Positions 25,267 to 34,969 of a DNA stretch of 46,247 bases are shown here, piece after piece. The DNA comes from Saccharicrinis sp. (GTDB lineage Bacteria > Bacteroidota > Bacteroidia > Bacteroidales > Marinilabiliaceae), in assembly GCA_024635585.1 (NCBI GenBank), contig JAGXIP010000259.1, forward strand, positions 1-46,247. Direction: 5' to 3'. Within the stretch, counting starts at the first letter, position 1. Every line of letters begins with the position of its first letter. A program made the position numbers and the translations under genes. Under the pieces are notes generated by a model. The model was not told where the DNA came from. It worked only from the letters and a program-made list of their open reading frames with translations, and did not search any database.

Positions 25267-26181
25267 CTAAAATATCGACGATTCTGTTCGTGTAGTAAAT
25301 TGCTCCAAAAACTTCATGCCTCTATATGAATTACCTTTCGCGTTAAGTTTTGGACTCCAAACGGCAATGCTGTACTTGTCGGGGAAAATAGTGATGATAC
25401 CCCCGCCTACGCCACTTTTACCGGGCAACCCAACGGTAAATGAAAATTCGCCCGATTCATCATAAAAACCACAGGTTTGCATTAAAGCATTCATTCGTTT
25501 TGCCTGGCTCATGTTTAATATTCGTTCGCCAATTGTGTTCCTAAAATTGTCGTCGGCAAAAAACAGAAAACTCTGCGCAAGCTCTTGGCAGGTCATTTGG
25601 AGTGAGCACATGGTAAAATAAAAATCGAGCACTCTATCGGGCTTGTTGTAAATGTTGTTGTACGATTTTATAAAGTTACAGATGGCTATGTTTCGGTAAC
25701 CCACCGCTTTTTCCGATTCGGCAATGGATTTATTGTAGTTTATTGCAGTGTCCCCATTGATGTCACGAATAAATTGAAGAAATTCCTTTTCGGGTTCTTT
25801 AAATGCGCTCACCAACATATCGGCAACCACTAACGCCCCGCCATTGATAAATGGATTACGGGGAATGCCGTTGTCCAATTCTAATTGTATTAAAGAATTA
25901 AAGGATGAGCCAGATGGCTCAACGCCCACGCGCTCCCACACTTTTGCTCCCAACAATTTATAAGCAACACAAAGGGATAGCACTTTGGCGATACTCTGAA
26001 TAGAAAATTTAGTAAATCGGTCGCCTGTTCCAAATTCTTGTCTATTGCAAGTAATCATGTGAATGCCAAACTTTTCCGAATCAACCCTGTCAAGCTCTGG
26101 AATATACGAAGCTGCCTGTCCGGAATTATTGCCTGATTTAATTTGCTGGTAAATATCGTTGATGATTTGCTGATAGGACAT
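25267..26181 (-). CDS. glsA: Glutaminase A
   Basis: A 304-aa serine-dependent glutaminase of the beta-lactamase-like fold, converting glutamine to glutamate and ammonia in the cytoplasm. Visible features: catalytic Ser-x-x-Lys in FSIQSIAK, NPFINGGALVVADML, and the C-terminal GLPGKSGVGGGII loop. The ATG at 26181 (MSYQQIINDIYQQIK) is chosen over the ORF track start, which adds 24 unrelated residues. It is convergent with DUF2795 and divergent from recQ. Confidence 0.94.
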   Translation of the reverse strand: MSYQQIINDIYQQIKSGNNSGQAASYIPELDRVDSEKFGIHMITCNRQEFGTGDRFTKFSIQSIAKVLSLCVAYKLLGAKVWERVGVEPSGSSFNSLIQLELDNGIPRNPFINGGALVVADMLVSAFKEPEKEFLQFIRDINGDTAINYNKSIAESEKAVGYRNIAICNFIKSYNNIYNKPDRVLDFYFTMCSLQMTCQELAQSFLFFADDNFRNTIGERILNMSQAKRMNALMQTCGFYDESGEFSFTVGLPGKSGVGGGIITIFPDKYSIAVWSPKLNAKGNSYRGMKFLEQFTTRTESSIF

Positions 26182-26550
26182 AGCATATTTTTGTTTACTA
26201 AATAAGTGAATATCACAAACAAAAAAGATGATTTTTGAGGGGGAAATAAGCAATTGTACAACGAGAAGATAACTGATTATCGCTATCTTATTTGGAGTAA
26301 TATTTTTATGTGTTTGTTAAATTCATCCACTTTTTTAATCAAAGTTTGTTCAATCGAAAGTGTTAATTTAGGATTCATTTTTTCTTCTTTTCTAAAAAGA
26401 TGTGATTTCTAAAACCAAGATAGTATTATTATACAAGACGTGCAATTATTTGACTTTTCGCACGCGTTAAATGATGATTGGTTTTTATCGTCTCTCTCAT
26501 TTATTCACAAAGCATAATTGTCTATCTTCACAGACTGAAATTTCGCGCAT
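26182..26550. other. Divergent glsA-recQ intergenic region
   Basis: A 369-bp AT-rich gap. It contains the antitoxin-like remnant at 26283-26378 (see that entry) and presumably both promoters. No other gene or structured element was recognised. Confidence 0.6.
26283..26378 (-). pseudogene. Remnant of a DUF6364/RHH-type antitoxin gene
   Basis: A 31-codon ORF starting MNPKLTLSIEQTLIKKVDEF resembles the N-terminus of small DUF6364-type antitoxins (usually around 80 aa, starting like MxxKLTLSI), then stops early after an A-run (ATAAAAATA). A shifted frame beyond reads a plausible SYLL-like end. No toxin gene is adjacent. Likely a frameshifted relic, though it could be a chance ORF. Confidence 0.35.
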
Positions 26551-28449
26551 TTGGAAAAATACCTGCACATATTAAAAAAATACTGGGGCTTTGACGAGTT
26601 TCGTTCTTTACAGGATCAAATCGTTCAGTCTATTGGCAACGGAAAAGATACGCTAGGCTTAATGCCCACGGGGGGAGGCAAGTCCATCACTTTTCAAGTT
26701 CCGGCTATGGCTATGGATGGTATTTGCCTGGTAGTTACGCCTTTAATAGCCTTAATGAAAGATCAGGTACTTAACTTGAGGCAGAAAGGCATTAAAGCCA
26801 TGGCTATTTATTCCGGACTTACCCGCGAAGAAATAAATGTGGCTTACGACAATTGTATTTTTGGTGATTATAAGTTCCTGTATTTATCGCCTGAGCGTTT
26901 GTCGAGCCCGTTGTTTTTAGAAAAGCTGGTGCATTTTAAAGTGAGCATGATAGTGGTGGATGAGGCGCATTGTATTAGTCAATGGGGTTATGACTTTAGA
27001 CCTTCTTACCTAAAGATAGCTGAGTTACGTACAGAATTGCCCGGCATTCCAGTGCTGGCTCTTACGGCTACAGCTACACCTCTAGTGGCCAACGATATTC
27101 AGGATCGCTTGTTGTTTGAAAAAAATAATTTGCTGCAAAAAAGCTTTGAGCGGAAAAACTTGGCTTATATCGTTCGTACTACCGATGACAAACTTAATCA
27201 GTTAGTTAAAATAGTTAAGTCGATCAATGGCTGTACAGTGGTATTTGTGCGTAATCGAAAAAATACCAAGGAATATGCCGAGCATCTTACCACAAATGGT
27301 ATTTCTGCACATTATTATCATGCCGGATTAACGCACCAATCAAAAGACAAAAAGCAGAAAGAGTGGATGAACGACAGCGTGCAAGTGATGGTTTGCACTA
27401 ATGCGTTTGGTATGGGAATAGACAAGCCCAACGTGCGTTTGGTGGTGCACATGGATGCTCCGGACAGCATGGAGGCGTATTTTCAGGAGGCGGGAAGGGG
27501 AGGCCGTGATGGAAAAAAGGCCTATGCTGTTTTGCTTTGGGCCGCTGCGGATAAATCAAGACTTAAAAAAAATGTGACTGTCACCTTTCCGGAAAAGGAA
27601 GTTGTTTACAGGGTGTACAATGCTTTGGGTAACTTTTTTCAGCTGGCGGCAGGGCATGGCGAGGAGAGCTTGCACGATTTTGATATGATTAAGTTTTGCA
27701 AGGCATATCATTTTAATATGCTCACGGTTTTTAACAGTCTTAAAATATTGCAACGTGCAGGTTATATCGAATACAGCGAGGAAGCCAACCTGCCTTCGAG
27801 GGCTCACTTTATAGTGCAAAAAATTGATTTGTATAATTTTCAGGTGAAAAATGAGCAGTTCGATTCGTTCATTAAATTATTATTGCGCTCTTATACAGGT
27901 TTTTTTACTGAGTATGTGCTTATTAATGAGCAGTTATTGGCACAGCGAGCCTCTGTATCGGTGGATTTGGTTTATCAATATCTCAACAAACTCAATCATC
28001 TTAAAATAATTCATTATATCCCGCATAAAAAAACACCTCTTATTCAGTATATCCGTCCTCGCGAGGAAGTTCGGTACATGCGCTTACCCCACGAGGTGTA
28101 TCGCGATCGAAAAAAACAGTATGAAGAAAGAGTGCAATCTGTAATTGAATATGCCGAATATTCCCATGTATGTAGAAGCCGCTTTTTGTTGCTTTATTTT
28201 GGACAAAGAAACACCCAAGATTGTGGACAATGTGATGTGTGCATCGAAAAAAAGAAGCGAGGATTGAGCAATAGTGAGGCTGATCGAATAGAAGAGCTTC
28301 TTAAGAGAACTTTATCCAAGCCTATGGCATACAGCCAAATCGAAAGTGCAATGAAGCTTTCGGAAAACAAGTGGCTGGATATATTTAATTGGTTGGCGGA
28401 TAATCAAATCATTTATCCCCTCGATGACGAAACATGGCAATGTAAATGA
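26551..28449 (+). CDS. recQ: RecQ family ATP-dependent DNA helicase
   Basis: A 632-aa 3'-5' helicase. Helicase motifs: GFDEFRSLQDQIV (motif 0), MPTGGGKS (Walker A), VVDEAHCISQWGYDFR (DEAH plus the aromatic-rich loop), TATAT, and QEAGRGGRDG. The zinc-binding segment is CRSRFLLLYFGQ followed by CGQCDVC; a winged-helix region follows. The C-terminus is short and no clear HRDC domain is seen. The start is TTG at 26551 (MEKYLHILKKYWGF), the only good option before the first motif. It acts in recombination and replication repair, like recG nearby. Confidence 0.93.
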   Translation: MEKYLHILKKYWGFDEFRSLQDQIVQSIGNGKDTLGLMPTGGGKSITFQVPAMAMDGICLVVTPLIALMKDQVLNLRQKGIKAMAIYSGLTREEINVAYDNCIFGDYKFLYLSPERLSSPLFLEKLVHFKVSMIVVDEAHCISQWGYDFRPSYLKIAELRTELPGIPVLALTATATPLVANDIQDRLLFEKNNLLQKSFERKNLAYIVRTTDDKLNQLVKIVKSINGCTVVFVRNRKNTKEYAEHLTTNGISAHYYHAGLTHQSKDKKQKEWMNDSVQVMVCTNAFGMGIDKPNVRLVVHMDAPDSMEAYFQEAGRGGRDGKKAYAVLLWAAADKSRLKKNVTVTFPEKEVVYRVYNALGNFFQLAAGHGEESLHDFDMIKFCKAYHFNMLTVFNSLKILQRAGYIEYSEEANLPSRAHFIVQKIDLYNFQVKNEQFDSFIKLLLRSYTGFFTEYVLINEQLLAQRASVSVDLVYQYLNKLNHLKIIHYIPHKKTPLIQYIRPREEVRYMRLPHEVYRDRKKQYEERVQSVIEYAEYSHVCRSRFLLLYFGQRNTQDCGQCDVCIEKKKRGLSNSEADRIEELLKRTLSKPMAYSQIESAMKLSENKWLDIFNWLADNQIIYPLDDETWQCK

Positions 28450-28461
28450 TATTTAGCGCCG

Positions 28462-28573
28462 CCCACATCCCCACATCCCCACATCCCCACATCTCCACAT
28501 CTCCACATCATCACATCTCCACATCATCACATCATCGCATCATCACATCGTCAAATCCTCAAATCCTCAAATC
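28462..28573 (+). repeat. Fourteen tandem 8-bp repeats
   Basis: Exactly fourteen consecutive octamers between recQ and the DUF5063 gene, drifting from CCCACATC (4 copies) through TCCACATC and ATCACATC to CTCAAATC at the right end. All end in ATC. Noncoding; no spacer structure, so not CRISPR. Confidence 0.95.
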
Positions 28574-28677
28574 TAAATTTACTATTACGCTCAACACCAT
28601 ATATTTCAGTTTTATTTGTTAATTTTGCACTTTAATTTTTTGGTATCTTAGTCGCTGCCTAATATTTAAAGAGGATA

Positions 28678-29310
28678 ATGGAAGAAAATTTACACCCTAT
28701 TGTATATTCAAAAAATGTATTGGAGTTTGTCACAGTAGCAAACGAGTACTGCAATCAGCTTGAAGGGGTTGAAGGCCTTAGTGCAAAAGATTTTTTTTCG
28801 GTGACAACACGTATATTGCCCCTGTTGTATATCAAGGCTTCCATGTTGCCAAAAACAGAGCCTGTTTTGGACGAAAATATTGAGAAAACAGTGCGTGAAG
28901 AAGATTATGTAAGAATACAACATGCGCTGTTGGCTAAAGTGGGGGCGCATGATGATTTTTTGGAGGTGTTTGTACCCAATAATGATTTAGACCAAAAGGA
29001 AGTTGCATCTAGTATTTCCGAAAATCTTACCGATATTTACCAGGATGTAAAAGACTTTTTATTTGCTTATAGAATTGGCGTAGATGAAATAATGAACGAT
29101 GCATTGGCCGAAGTGGTGAGTGCTTTTGAACTGTATTGGGGACAAAAATTGGTGAATGTGTTAAGAGCCTGCCATAACGTTTTGTATGGCGATAATGACT
29201 TGGACGAGGAGGAAGATATTCAATTGGATAGTAACGAAGGTGCAGCAGGTGATAAAAATAACGATTGGTTCAATAAATTTCAGGACCAATGGAATGAAGA
29301 CGAGGATTGA
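28678..29310 (+). CDS. DUF5063 family protein
   Basis: A 210-aa soluble, largely helical, acidic protein of the Bacteroidota DUF5063 family (LEFVTVANEYCNQLE near the start, LPLLYIKASMLP at about 45-60, and ALAEVVSAFELYWGQKLVNVLRACH at about 140). The tail is rich in D and E and ends DWFNKFQDQWNEDED. Function unknown. Its stop overlaps the exonuclease gene start by one base (TGATG), so the two are translationally coupled. Confidence 0.88.
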   Translation: MEENLHPIVYSKNVLEFVTVANEYCNQLEGVEGLSAKDFFSVTTRILPLLYIKASMLPKTEPVLDENIEKTVREEDYVRIQHALLAKVGAHDDFLEVFVPNNDLDQKEVASSISENLTDIYQDVKDFLFAYRIGVDEIMNDALAEVVSAFELYWGQKLVNVLRACHNVLYGDNDLDEEEDIQLDSNEGAAGDKNNDWFNKFQDQWNEDED

Positions 29311-29948
29311 TGGAAAAAGATGATAATTTGATTAAAAACAAGATAACAACGGAAGCGCTAAGTGATTTGCCCTTAGAGCACTACACCGGAGAAATAGTAC
29401 TTGTAGAAGACCAGCAGGGTGTTTTAAAAGTAATTGAGGAAATTAACGGCGAAAAAGTATTGGGCTTTGATACGGAAACAAAGCCTTCGTTTAAAAAAGG
29501 ACAAAATAATTTTATTTCTCTCATTCAGCTTACTACTAAAAAATCTACTTTTTTAATCCGAACAAATAAAACTGGATTGTCGGAACAATTAGTTCAATTA
29601 CTCAGCGATAAAAACATTAAAAAGGTAGGAGTGGGTATTCGCGATGATATTAGAGGACTTCAAAAAATAAAAGATTTTACTCCAGGTGGATTTGTAGAAT
29701 TGCAAACCATGGCTTTAGATAAAGGCTTAAAAGATTTTTCGCTAAAAAAATTGGCCGGAATATTATTGGAAATTAGGGTTTCAAAACGGCAGCGTTTATC
29801 TAATTGGGAGGCCGATGAATTAAGCGAGGCACAAATGATTTATGCCGCCACCGATTCGTGGATCGCCTTAGAAATATTTAAAGAATTAAACAAACTCGAC
29901 CAAAACCGGGTGATAGATGTCGAAAACTCCGACGAGGCTCAGGCATAA
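29310..29948 (+). CDS. 3'-5' exonuclease domain protein (RNase D-like)
   Basis: A 212-aa DnaQ/RNase D-type exonuclease. Exo I: LGFDTETKPSF (DxE); Exo II region: KKVGVGIRDD; Exo III: MIYAATDSWIALEIFKEL (Y-x3-D). There is no HRDC domain, so it is a minimal RNase D-like enzyme, presumably acting on RNA or DNA 3' ends. The ATG at 29310 overlaps the upstream stop; the ORF track starts one codon earlier at TTG. The neighbouring rRNA methyltransferase suggests an RNA-processing role, by inference. Confidence 0.9.
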   Translation: MEKDDNLIKNKITTEALSDLPLEHYTGEIVLVEDQQGVLKVIEEINGEKVLGFDTETKPSFKKGQNNFISLIQLTTKKSTFLIRTNKTGLSEQLVQLLSDKNIKKVGVGIRDDIRGLQKIKDFTPGGFVELQTMALDKGLKDFSLKKLAGILLEIRVSKRQRLSNWEADELSEAQMIYAATDSWIALEIFKELNKLDQNRVIDVENSDEAQA

Positions 29949-29984
29949 CACATATTAATTAGTGTAAAAAAACTTACTATATAC

Positions 29985-31169
29985 ATGTCATACATAAAAG
30001 TTGTTCTTAAATCAGGTAAGGATCAGTCTATGCTCCGTTTTCATCCCTGGGTATTTAGCGGAGCTATAAAAAAGATTTACGGCGATCCAGCCGAAGGTGA
30101 TGTTGTTGAGGTGTTCGACAATAAAGATACATTCTTAGGTTTGGGGCATTACCAAATTGGTTCCATAGCCATTCGCATCGTATCCTTTACACAATTAGAG
30201 GTTACGGATGATTTTTGGTACCAAAAAATTAGTGAAGCTTATCGTTTGCGTAAGTCACTGGGTTTTATCGATAATCCAGAAACTAACGCCTATCGTTTGG
30301 TACATGCCGAGGGAGATAATATGCCGGGACTCATCATTGATATGTATGGCGATACGGCCGTTGTACAAATGCATTCCGTGGGGATGTTTCTGATAAAAGA
30401 TACCATAGATGCTGTACTCAAAAAATTATATGGCGATTCGCTTAAGGCTATCTATAACAAGTCGGAAGGCACCTTGCCCTATAAAGCCGATATAGAACCT
30501 CAAAACGGATATACCTTTGGTAAATCAGATGTCCGCACAGCACTCGAAAACGGTCTTAAATTCAAAGTAGATTGGGAAAAAGGTCAGAAAACGGGTTTCT
30601 TCGTCGATCAACGCGAAAATAGAGCTTTGTTAGAGCATTACAGCAAAGGCCGATCCGTACTCAATATGTTTTGTTATACTGGTGGATTTTCTTTTTATGC
30701 TATGCGCGGAGGTGCAGAATTAGTACACTCTGTAGATAGCTCCGAAAGGGCAATGGATCTTACAAAAGAAAACATTGAAATGAACTTCACGGGCGACAGT
30801 AGGCATGAGGCTATTGCTGCCGATGCTTTTAAATACTTGGATGATATCAAGGATAAGTACGATTTAATTGTACTCGATCCCCCCGCTTTTGCAAAGCATC
30901 ATAATGTGCTTAATAATGCCTTGCAAGGATACAAAAAGTTGAACGCAAAAGCTTTTGAACAGATAAAACCTGGAGGTATCGTATTTACTTTTTCTTGCTC
31001 GCAGGTGGTAAGTAAAGACGCATTTCGTAAAGCGGTTTTTTCGGCAGCAGCGCGTTCCGGTCGAAACGTCAGGATACTTAATCAGTTGACTCAACCAGCC
31101 GATCATCCGGTTAATATCTACCATCCCGAAGGCGAATACCTCAAAGGATTAGTATTGTATGTTGAATAA
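29985..31169 (+). CDS. Class I SAM-dependent 23S rRNA methyltransferase, RlmI-like
   Basis: A 394-aa protein with an N-terminal PUA-like RNA-binding domain (about 1-75, HPWVFSGAIKKI), a middle domain and a C-terminal SAM-dependent methyltransferase: NMFCYTGGFSFYAM (motif I), VHSVDSSERAMDL, LIVLDPPAFAKHH, and FSCSQVVS with the Cys of m5C enzymes. RlmI methylates 23S rRNA C1962; the exact target here is inferred from family membership. It follows the exonuclease gene after 36 nt, probably as an operon with DUF5063. Confidence 0.92.
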   Translation: MSYIKVVLKSGKDQSMLRFHPWVFSGAIKKIYGDPAEGDVVEVFDNKDTFLGLGHYQIGSIAIRIVSFTQLEVTDDFWYQKISEAYRLRKSLGFIDNPETNAYRLVHAEGDNMPGLIIDMYGDTAVVQMHSVGMFLIKDTIDAVLKKLYGDSLKAIYNKSEGTLPYKADIEPQNGYTFGKSDVRTALENGLKFKVDWEKGQKTGFFVDQRENRALLEHYSKGRSVLNMFCYTGGFSFYAMRGGAELVHSVDSSERAMDLTKENIEMNFTGDSRHEAIAADAFKYLDDIKDKYDLIVLDPPAFAKHHNVLNNALQGYKKLNAKAFEQIKPGGIVFTFSCSQVVSKDAFRKAVFSAAARSGRNVRILNQLTQPADHPVNIYHPEGEYLKGLVLYVE

Positions 31170-31348
31170 ATCTTTGCATGACCATTGAGATTAATTTAAA
31201 AAAGATAAAACGCGATGATTGCTTGTAATAAAGACACACGAGATTAATTAAAATCGGTTTAGCGAAAGCAGTTTCTGTCTGCCGAAGGCAGGTATTATCT
31301 TTTGTCTCTTATCTATTATCTCACAGTCTCTTATTTAATTAAAGACAG

Positions 31349-32596
31349 ATGAAATTTAACGAATTTGATTTTACGCAGGAAGTCCTCGATGGTTTAGATG
31401 CCATGCGATTTGACCAGGCTACGCCGGTTCAAGAAATGGCAATTCCTGTTATAAAAAGCGGTGCCGATTTAATAGCCTGCGCCCAAACAGGAACAGGTAA
31501 AACGGCCGCCTATCTACTTCCCATATTGGATCGTATTGTTAGAGAAGCCAATACCGGAACAACAGCCTTGATTTTAGTGCCCACGCGCGAACTGGCTTTG
31601 CAGATAGATCAACAGGTGGAAGGTTTCAGCTATTTTCTGGATGTAACCTCCGTATCAGTATTTGGAGGCAATGATAAGGGTTTGTGGGATCAGCAAAAAA
31701 TTGGACTCACCAAAGGTGCCGACATTATTGTGGCCACTCCGGGCAGGATGATACAACACCTCACCATGGGCTATGTGGATTTTACAAATATTAAATACCT
31801 TATTTTAGATGAGGCCGACAGGATGCTCGACATGGGTTTCCACGAAGATATTATGATGATTGAAAGTCATCTTCCAAAAGCCAACCGTCAGGGATTGCTA
31901 TTTTCGGCAACCATGCCACCTAAAATCAGGGAACTGGCCAAAAAACTGTTGAACAAGCCACATGAAATTAACATAGCTATTTCAAAACCTGCCGAAGGAA
32001 TCTTGCAAGCGGCCTACTTGGTGCATGAATATCAAAAAATAGATCTTATTGTCGAATTGCTTAGAGATAAAGATCTGCCTAGCATACTTGTGTTTTCGTC
32101 GCGTAAAAGCAAGGTGAACGATATTGTAAAAGCGCTGCGAAAAAATAACTTCAATGCACGCGGTATTCACTCCGATTTAGACCAGAGCGAACGTATAGAA
32201 GTATTGCGTGAATTCAAAAACCGAAATATACAGATTTTGGTAGCTACCGATATCGTGGCACGGGGTATCGACATTGAAAAAATTGACTTGGTTATTAACT
32301 TCGACGTACCTAATGATGCCGAGGATTATGTGCACCGCATAGGTCGTACGGCTCGTGCGCAAACCCAAGGGGTAGGTATCACTTTTATTACCGAAGATAA
32401 GCAATACGATTTCAGTAAAATTGAGGAACTCATCGAAACCGTTGTTTATAAAGTGCCGCTACCTGCCCATTTTGATGAAGCCCCCAAATACGATCCCAAA
32501 GGAAATAGGGGAAAAGGAGGAAGTTGGAAAAAAGGTGGTGGAAAAGGCAAAGGCGACAAAAAATATAAACACAAAAAAAAGGGAGACAAGAAATAG
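31349..32596 (+). CDS. DEAD-box RNA helicase, RhlE-like
   Basis: A 415-aa ATP-dependent RNA helicase. Motifs in order: Q motif (FDQATPVQEMAIP), AQTGTGKT, PTRELALQ, ATPGRM, LDEADRMLDMGF, SATMP, ATDIVARGID and HRIGRTAR. The C-terminal tail from about 385 is rich in G and K (GGSWKKGGGKGKGDKK), typical of Bacteroidota RhlE/DeaD-like proteins and likely binds RNA. It probably works in ribosome assembly or mRNA turnover. A terminator follows. Confidence 0.94.
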   Translation: MKFNEFDFTQEVLDGLDAMRFDQATPVQEMAIPVIKSGADLIACAQTGTGKTAAYLLPILDRIVREANTGTTALILVPTRELALQIDQQVEGFSYFLDVTSVSVFGGNDKGLWDQQKIGLTKGADIIVATPGRMIQHLTMGYVDFTNIKYLILDEADRMLDMGFHEDIMMIESHLPKANRQGLLFSATMPPKIRELAKKLLNKPHEINIAISKPAEGILQAAYLVHEYQKIDLIVELLRDKDLPSILVFSSRKSKVNDIVKALRKNNFNARGIHSDLDQSERIEVLREFKNRNIQILVATDIVARGIDIEKIDLVINFDVPNDAEDYVHRIGRTARAQTQGVGITFITEDKQYDFSKIEELIETVVYKVPLPAHFDEAPKYDPKGNRGKGGSWKKGGGKGKGDKKYKHKKKGDKK

Positions 32597-32656
32597 TATT
32601 CTATCAAACGACTTTCTATTTCGTGTATGTATTAATTTTTTGGATAAAACCAGATT

Positions 32657-32691
32657 GCCTTCCAACAAATTATTGGGAGGCATTATTTTTT
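32657..32691 (+). terminator. Rho-independent terminator after the DEAD-box gene
   Basis: GCCTTCCAA and TTGGGAGGC pair (one G-U) around a 7-nt loop, followed by ATTATTTTTT, 60 nt past the stop. Confidence 0.85.
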
Positions 32692-32839
32692 ACACACAGT
32701 AATAGAATCAGTATGTTTGAACTAATGTAATTCATCTTGATACTTGCAACTTGATACTTAATACTTGCTATTTTTTTTCCAGTCTCTCGATAATTTAGCC
32801 TAATTCATTCTCACTATATTCGCTTAAAATATACCAATC

Positions 32840-34969
32840 ATGTCATCTCAAATTCATAAAATTATTGCCCAGGAGCTTCAATTGCAGCTTAATCATGTAA
32901 ACAATACCATCGAACTTTTGAATGAAGGGGCTACAGTACCTTTTATCAGCCGCTACCGAAAGGAACGCACGGGCACCATGGACGAGGTGAATGTGGCACT
33001 TGTAAAAGAGCGCTACGAAAAGCTACTTGAAATTCAGAAACGAAAGGAAGCGATATTAAAATCGATGGATGAGCAGGGAGTGCTAACCCCTGAACTCGAA
33101 AAAAAAATTACAGCATCGTATAATGCTACTGAGCTTGAGGATATTTACCTGCCCTATAAACCTAAACGTGTAACACGTGCGGTAAAAGCCAGGGAAAAGG
33201 GACTTGAACCATTAGCCAAGTTGCTGATGAAACAATATGAGCGAGATGTATATTCAAAGGCAGCCGAGTATGTAGGAGATGAAGTTCCTGATGCCGAAGA
33301 TGCATTACAAGGAGCTAGGGACATTATTGCTGAGTGGGTCAACGAAAATACGATAGCTCGCGATATGGTACGTTCCGGTTTTGAAAGAGGTGCTGTTATA
33401 TCTTCAACCTTGGTAAAGGGAAAAGAAGAGGAGGGTATGAAGTACAAAGATTATTTCGATTTTAGCGAATCTTTAAAAAAATGCCCTAGCCATCGTTTGT
33501 TAGCTATCCGCAGAGCAGAAAAAGAGGGCATACTTAAAGTAAATATTTCGCCCGACGAGGAGCAAATATTAGATCGCTTGGATCGGTATTTTGTAAAAGG
33601 AAATACCGAAGCATCTGCACAAGTTGAGTTGGCCACAAAAGATGCTTTTAAGCGACTGTTAAAACCTTCTATCGAAACGGAATTTTCAAATCTGTCCAGG
33701 GATAAAGCCGATGCGGATGCTATACAAGTGTTTGCTAACAACCTGCGTCAGCTTTTGTTGTCGTCGCCGTTAGGCCAAAAAAGGGTACTAGCTATCGATC
33801 CTGGTTTTAAATCGGGTTGTAAGGTGGTTTGCCTGGATGCACAGGGAAATTTGTTGCATAACGAAAATATTTATCCTCATCCACCCCAACGCGAAACGCA
33901 ACAAGCAGCAAAAAAAATATCTACCATGGTGGATGCCTATAAAATTGAGGCTGTGGCCATAGGTAACGGAACGGCCTCGCGCGAAACGGAGTCTTTTATC
34001 CGAAACTTAAAATACAATACGGATATTCAGGTGTTTGTAGTGAGCGAGGATGGTGCTTCGGTTTACTCGGCCAGCAAGGTGGCTCGTGATGAGTTTCCAG
34101 AGTATGACGTTACCGTGCGTGGTGCTGTTAGTATTGGCCGTCGTTTGATAGACCCATTGGCAGAGTTGGTAAAGATTGATCCAAAATCCATTGGAGTTGG
34201 CCAGTATCAGCACGATGTGGATCAGCTCAGGCTCAAATCCTCCCTTGATCAAGTGGTAGAGTCATGTGTTAACAAGGTTGGGGTAGATTTAAATACCGCC
34301 AGCCATCATTTGCTTACCTACGTTTCAGGTTTGGGGCCACAACTAGCAAAAAATATTGTTGAATATCGTTCAGCCAACGGTGCTTTTACCTCGCGCAACG
34401 AATTGAAAAAAGTACCTCGATTGGGTGCCAAAGCTTATGAGCAAGCAGCTGGTTTTTTGCGAATTACCGAGGCTCTTAATCCTTTGGATAATTCAGCGGT
34501 TCATCCCGAATCGTATGCCATCGTCGAAAAAATGGCGAAGGACAATACCTGCAATGTAAAGGATTTGATTGCCGATCGTGAAACCAGATCAAAAGTTAAG
34601 CTTGAATCTTATATCAGCGAGCAAGTGGGCCTGCCCACCTTAAAAGATATCATGGCCGAACTTGAAAAACCTGGAAGAGATCCGCGTCAAACAATTAAGG
34701 TGTTCGAGTTCGATCCCAACGTGCGCTCTATTGATGATTTGATAGTAGGAATGATATTACCTGGCATAGTTACCAATATCACTAACTTTGGTGCTTTTGT
34801 AGATGTGGGTGTAAAACAGGATGGATTGGTGCATATTTCTCATCTCGCCAATAAATTTATCAGTGATCCTAATGATGTTGTTAAGCTACATCAGCATGTA
34901 AAAGTAAAAGTGATGGAAGTAGACAAAGCGCGAAAGCGGATACAGCTGTCGATGAAAGAGGCAGAGTAG
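32840..34969 (+). CDS. Tex family RNA-binding transcriptional accessory protein
   Basis: A 709-aa Tex protein, near family length. Order: helical N-terminus with PFISRYRKERTG and LEDIYLPYKPKR, YqgF/RNase H-like domain (about 320-450, LAIDPGFKSGCK), tandem helix-hairpin-helix (about 490-560, NIVEYRSANGAFTSRNELKK), and a C-terminal S1 domain (about 640-707, GIVTNITNFGAFVDVGV). Tex binds nucleic acids and RNA polymerase in the cytoplasm. A monocistronic gene, with no terminator clearly seen. Confidence 0.95.
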   Translation: MSSQIHKIIAQELQLQLNHVNNTIELLNEGATVPFISRYRKERTGTMDEVNVALVKERYEKLLEIQKRKEAILKSMDEQGVLTPELEKKITASYNATELEDIYLPYKPKRVTRAVKAREKGLEPLAKLLMKQYERDVYSKAAEYVGDEVPDAEDALQGARDIIAEWVNENTIARDMVRSGFERGAVISSTLVKGKEEEGMKYKDYFDFSESLKKCPSHRLLAIRRAEKEGILKVNISPDEEQILDRLDRYFVKGNTEASAQVELATKDAFKRLLKPSIETEFSNLSRDKADADAIQVFANNLRQLLLSSPLGQKRVLAIDPGFKSGCKVVCLDAQGNLLHNENIYPHPPQRETQQAAKKISTMVDAYKIEAVAIGNGTASRETESFIRNLKYNTDIQVFVVSEDGASVYSASKVARDEFPEYDVTVRGAVSIGRRLIDPLAELVKIDPKSIGVGQYQHDVDQLRLKSSLDQVVESCVNKVGVDLNTASHHLLTYVSGLGPQLAKNIVEYRSANGAFTSRNELKKVPRLGAKAYEQAAGFLRITEALNPLDNSAVHPESYAIVEKMAKDNTCNVKDLIADRETRSKVKLESYISEQVGLPTLKDIMAELEKPGRDPRQTIKVFEFDPNVRSIDDLIVGMILPGIVTNITNFGAFVDVGVKQDGLVHISHLANKFISDPNDVVKLHQHVKVKVMEVDKARKRIQLSMKEAE

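Noticed and set aside
28462-28573. Possible CRISPR array
   Set aside because: Units are contiguous 8-mers with no spacers and no cas genes nearby.
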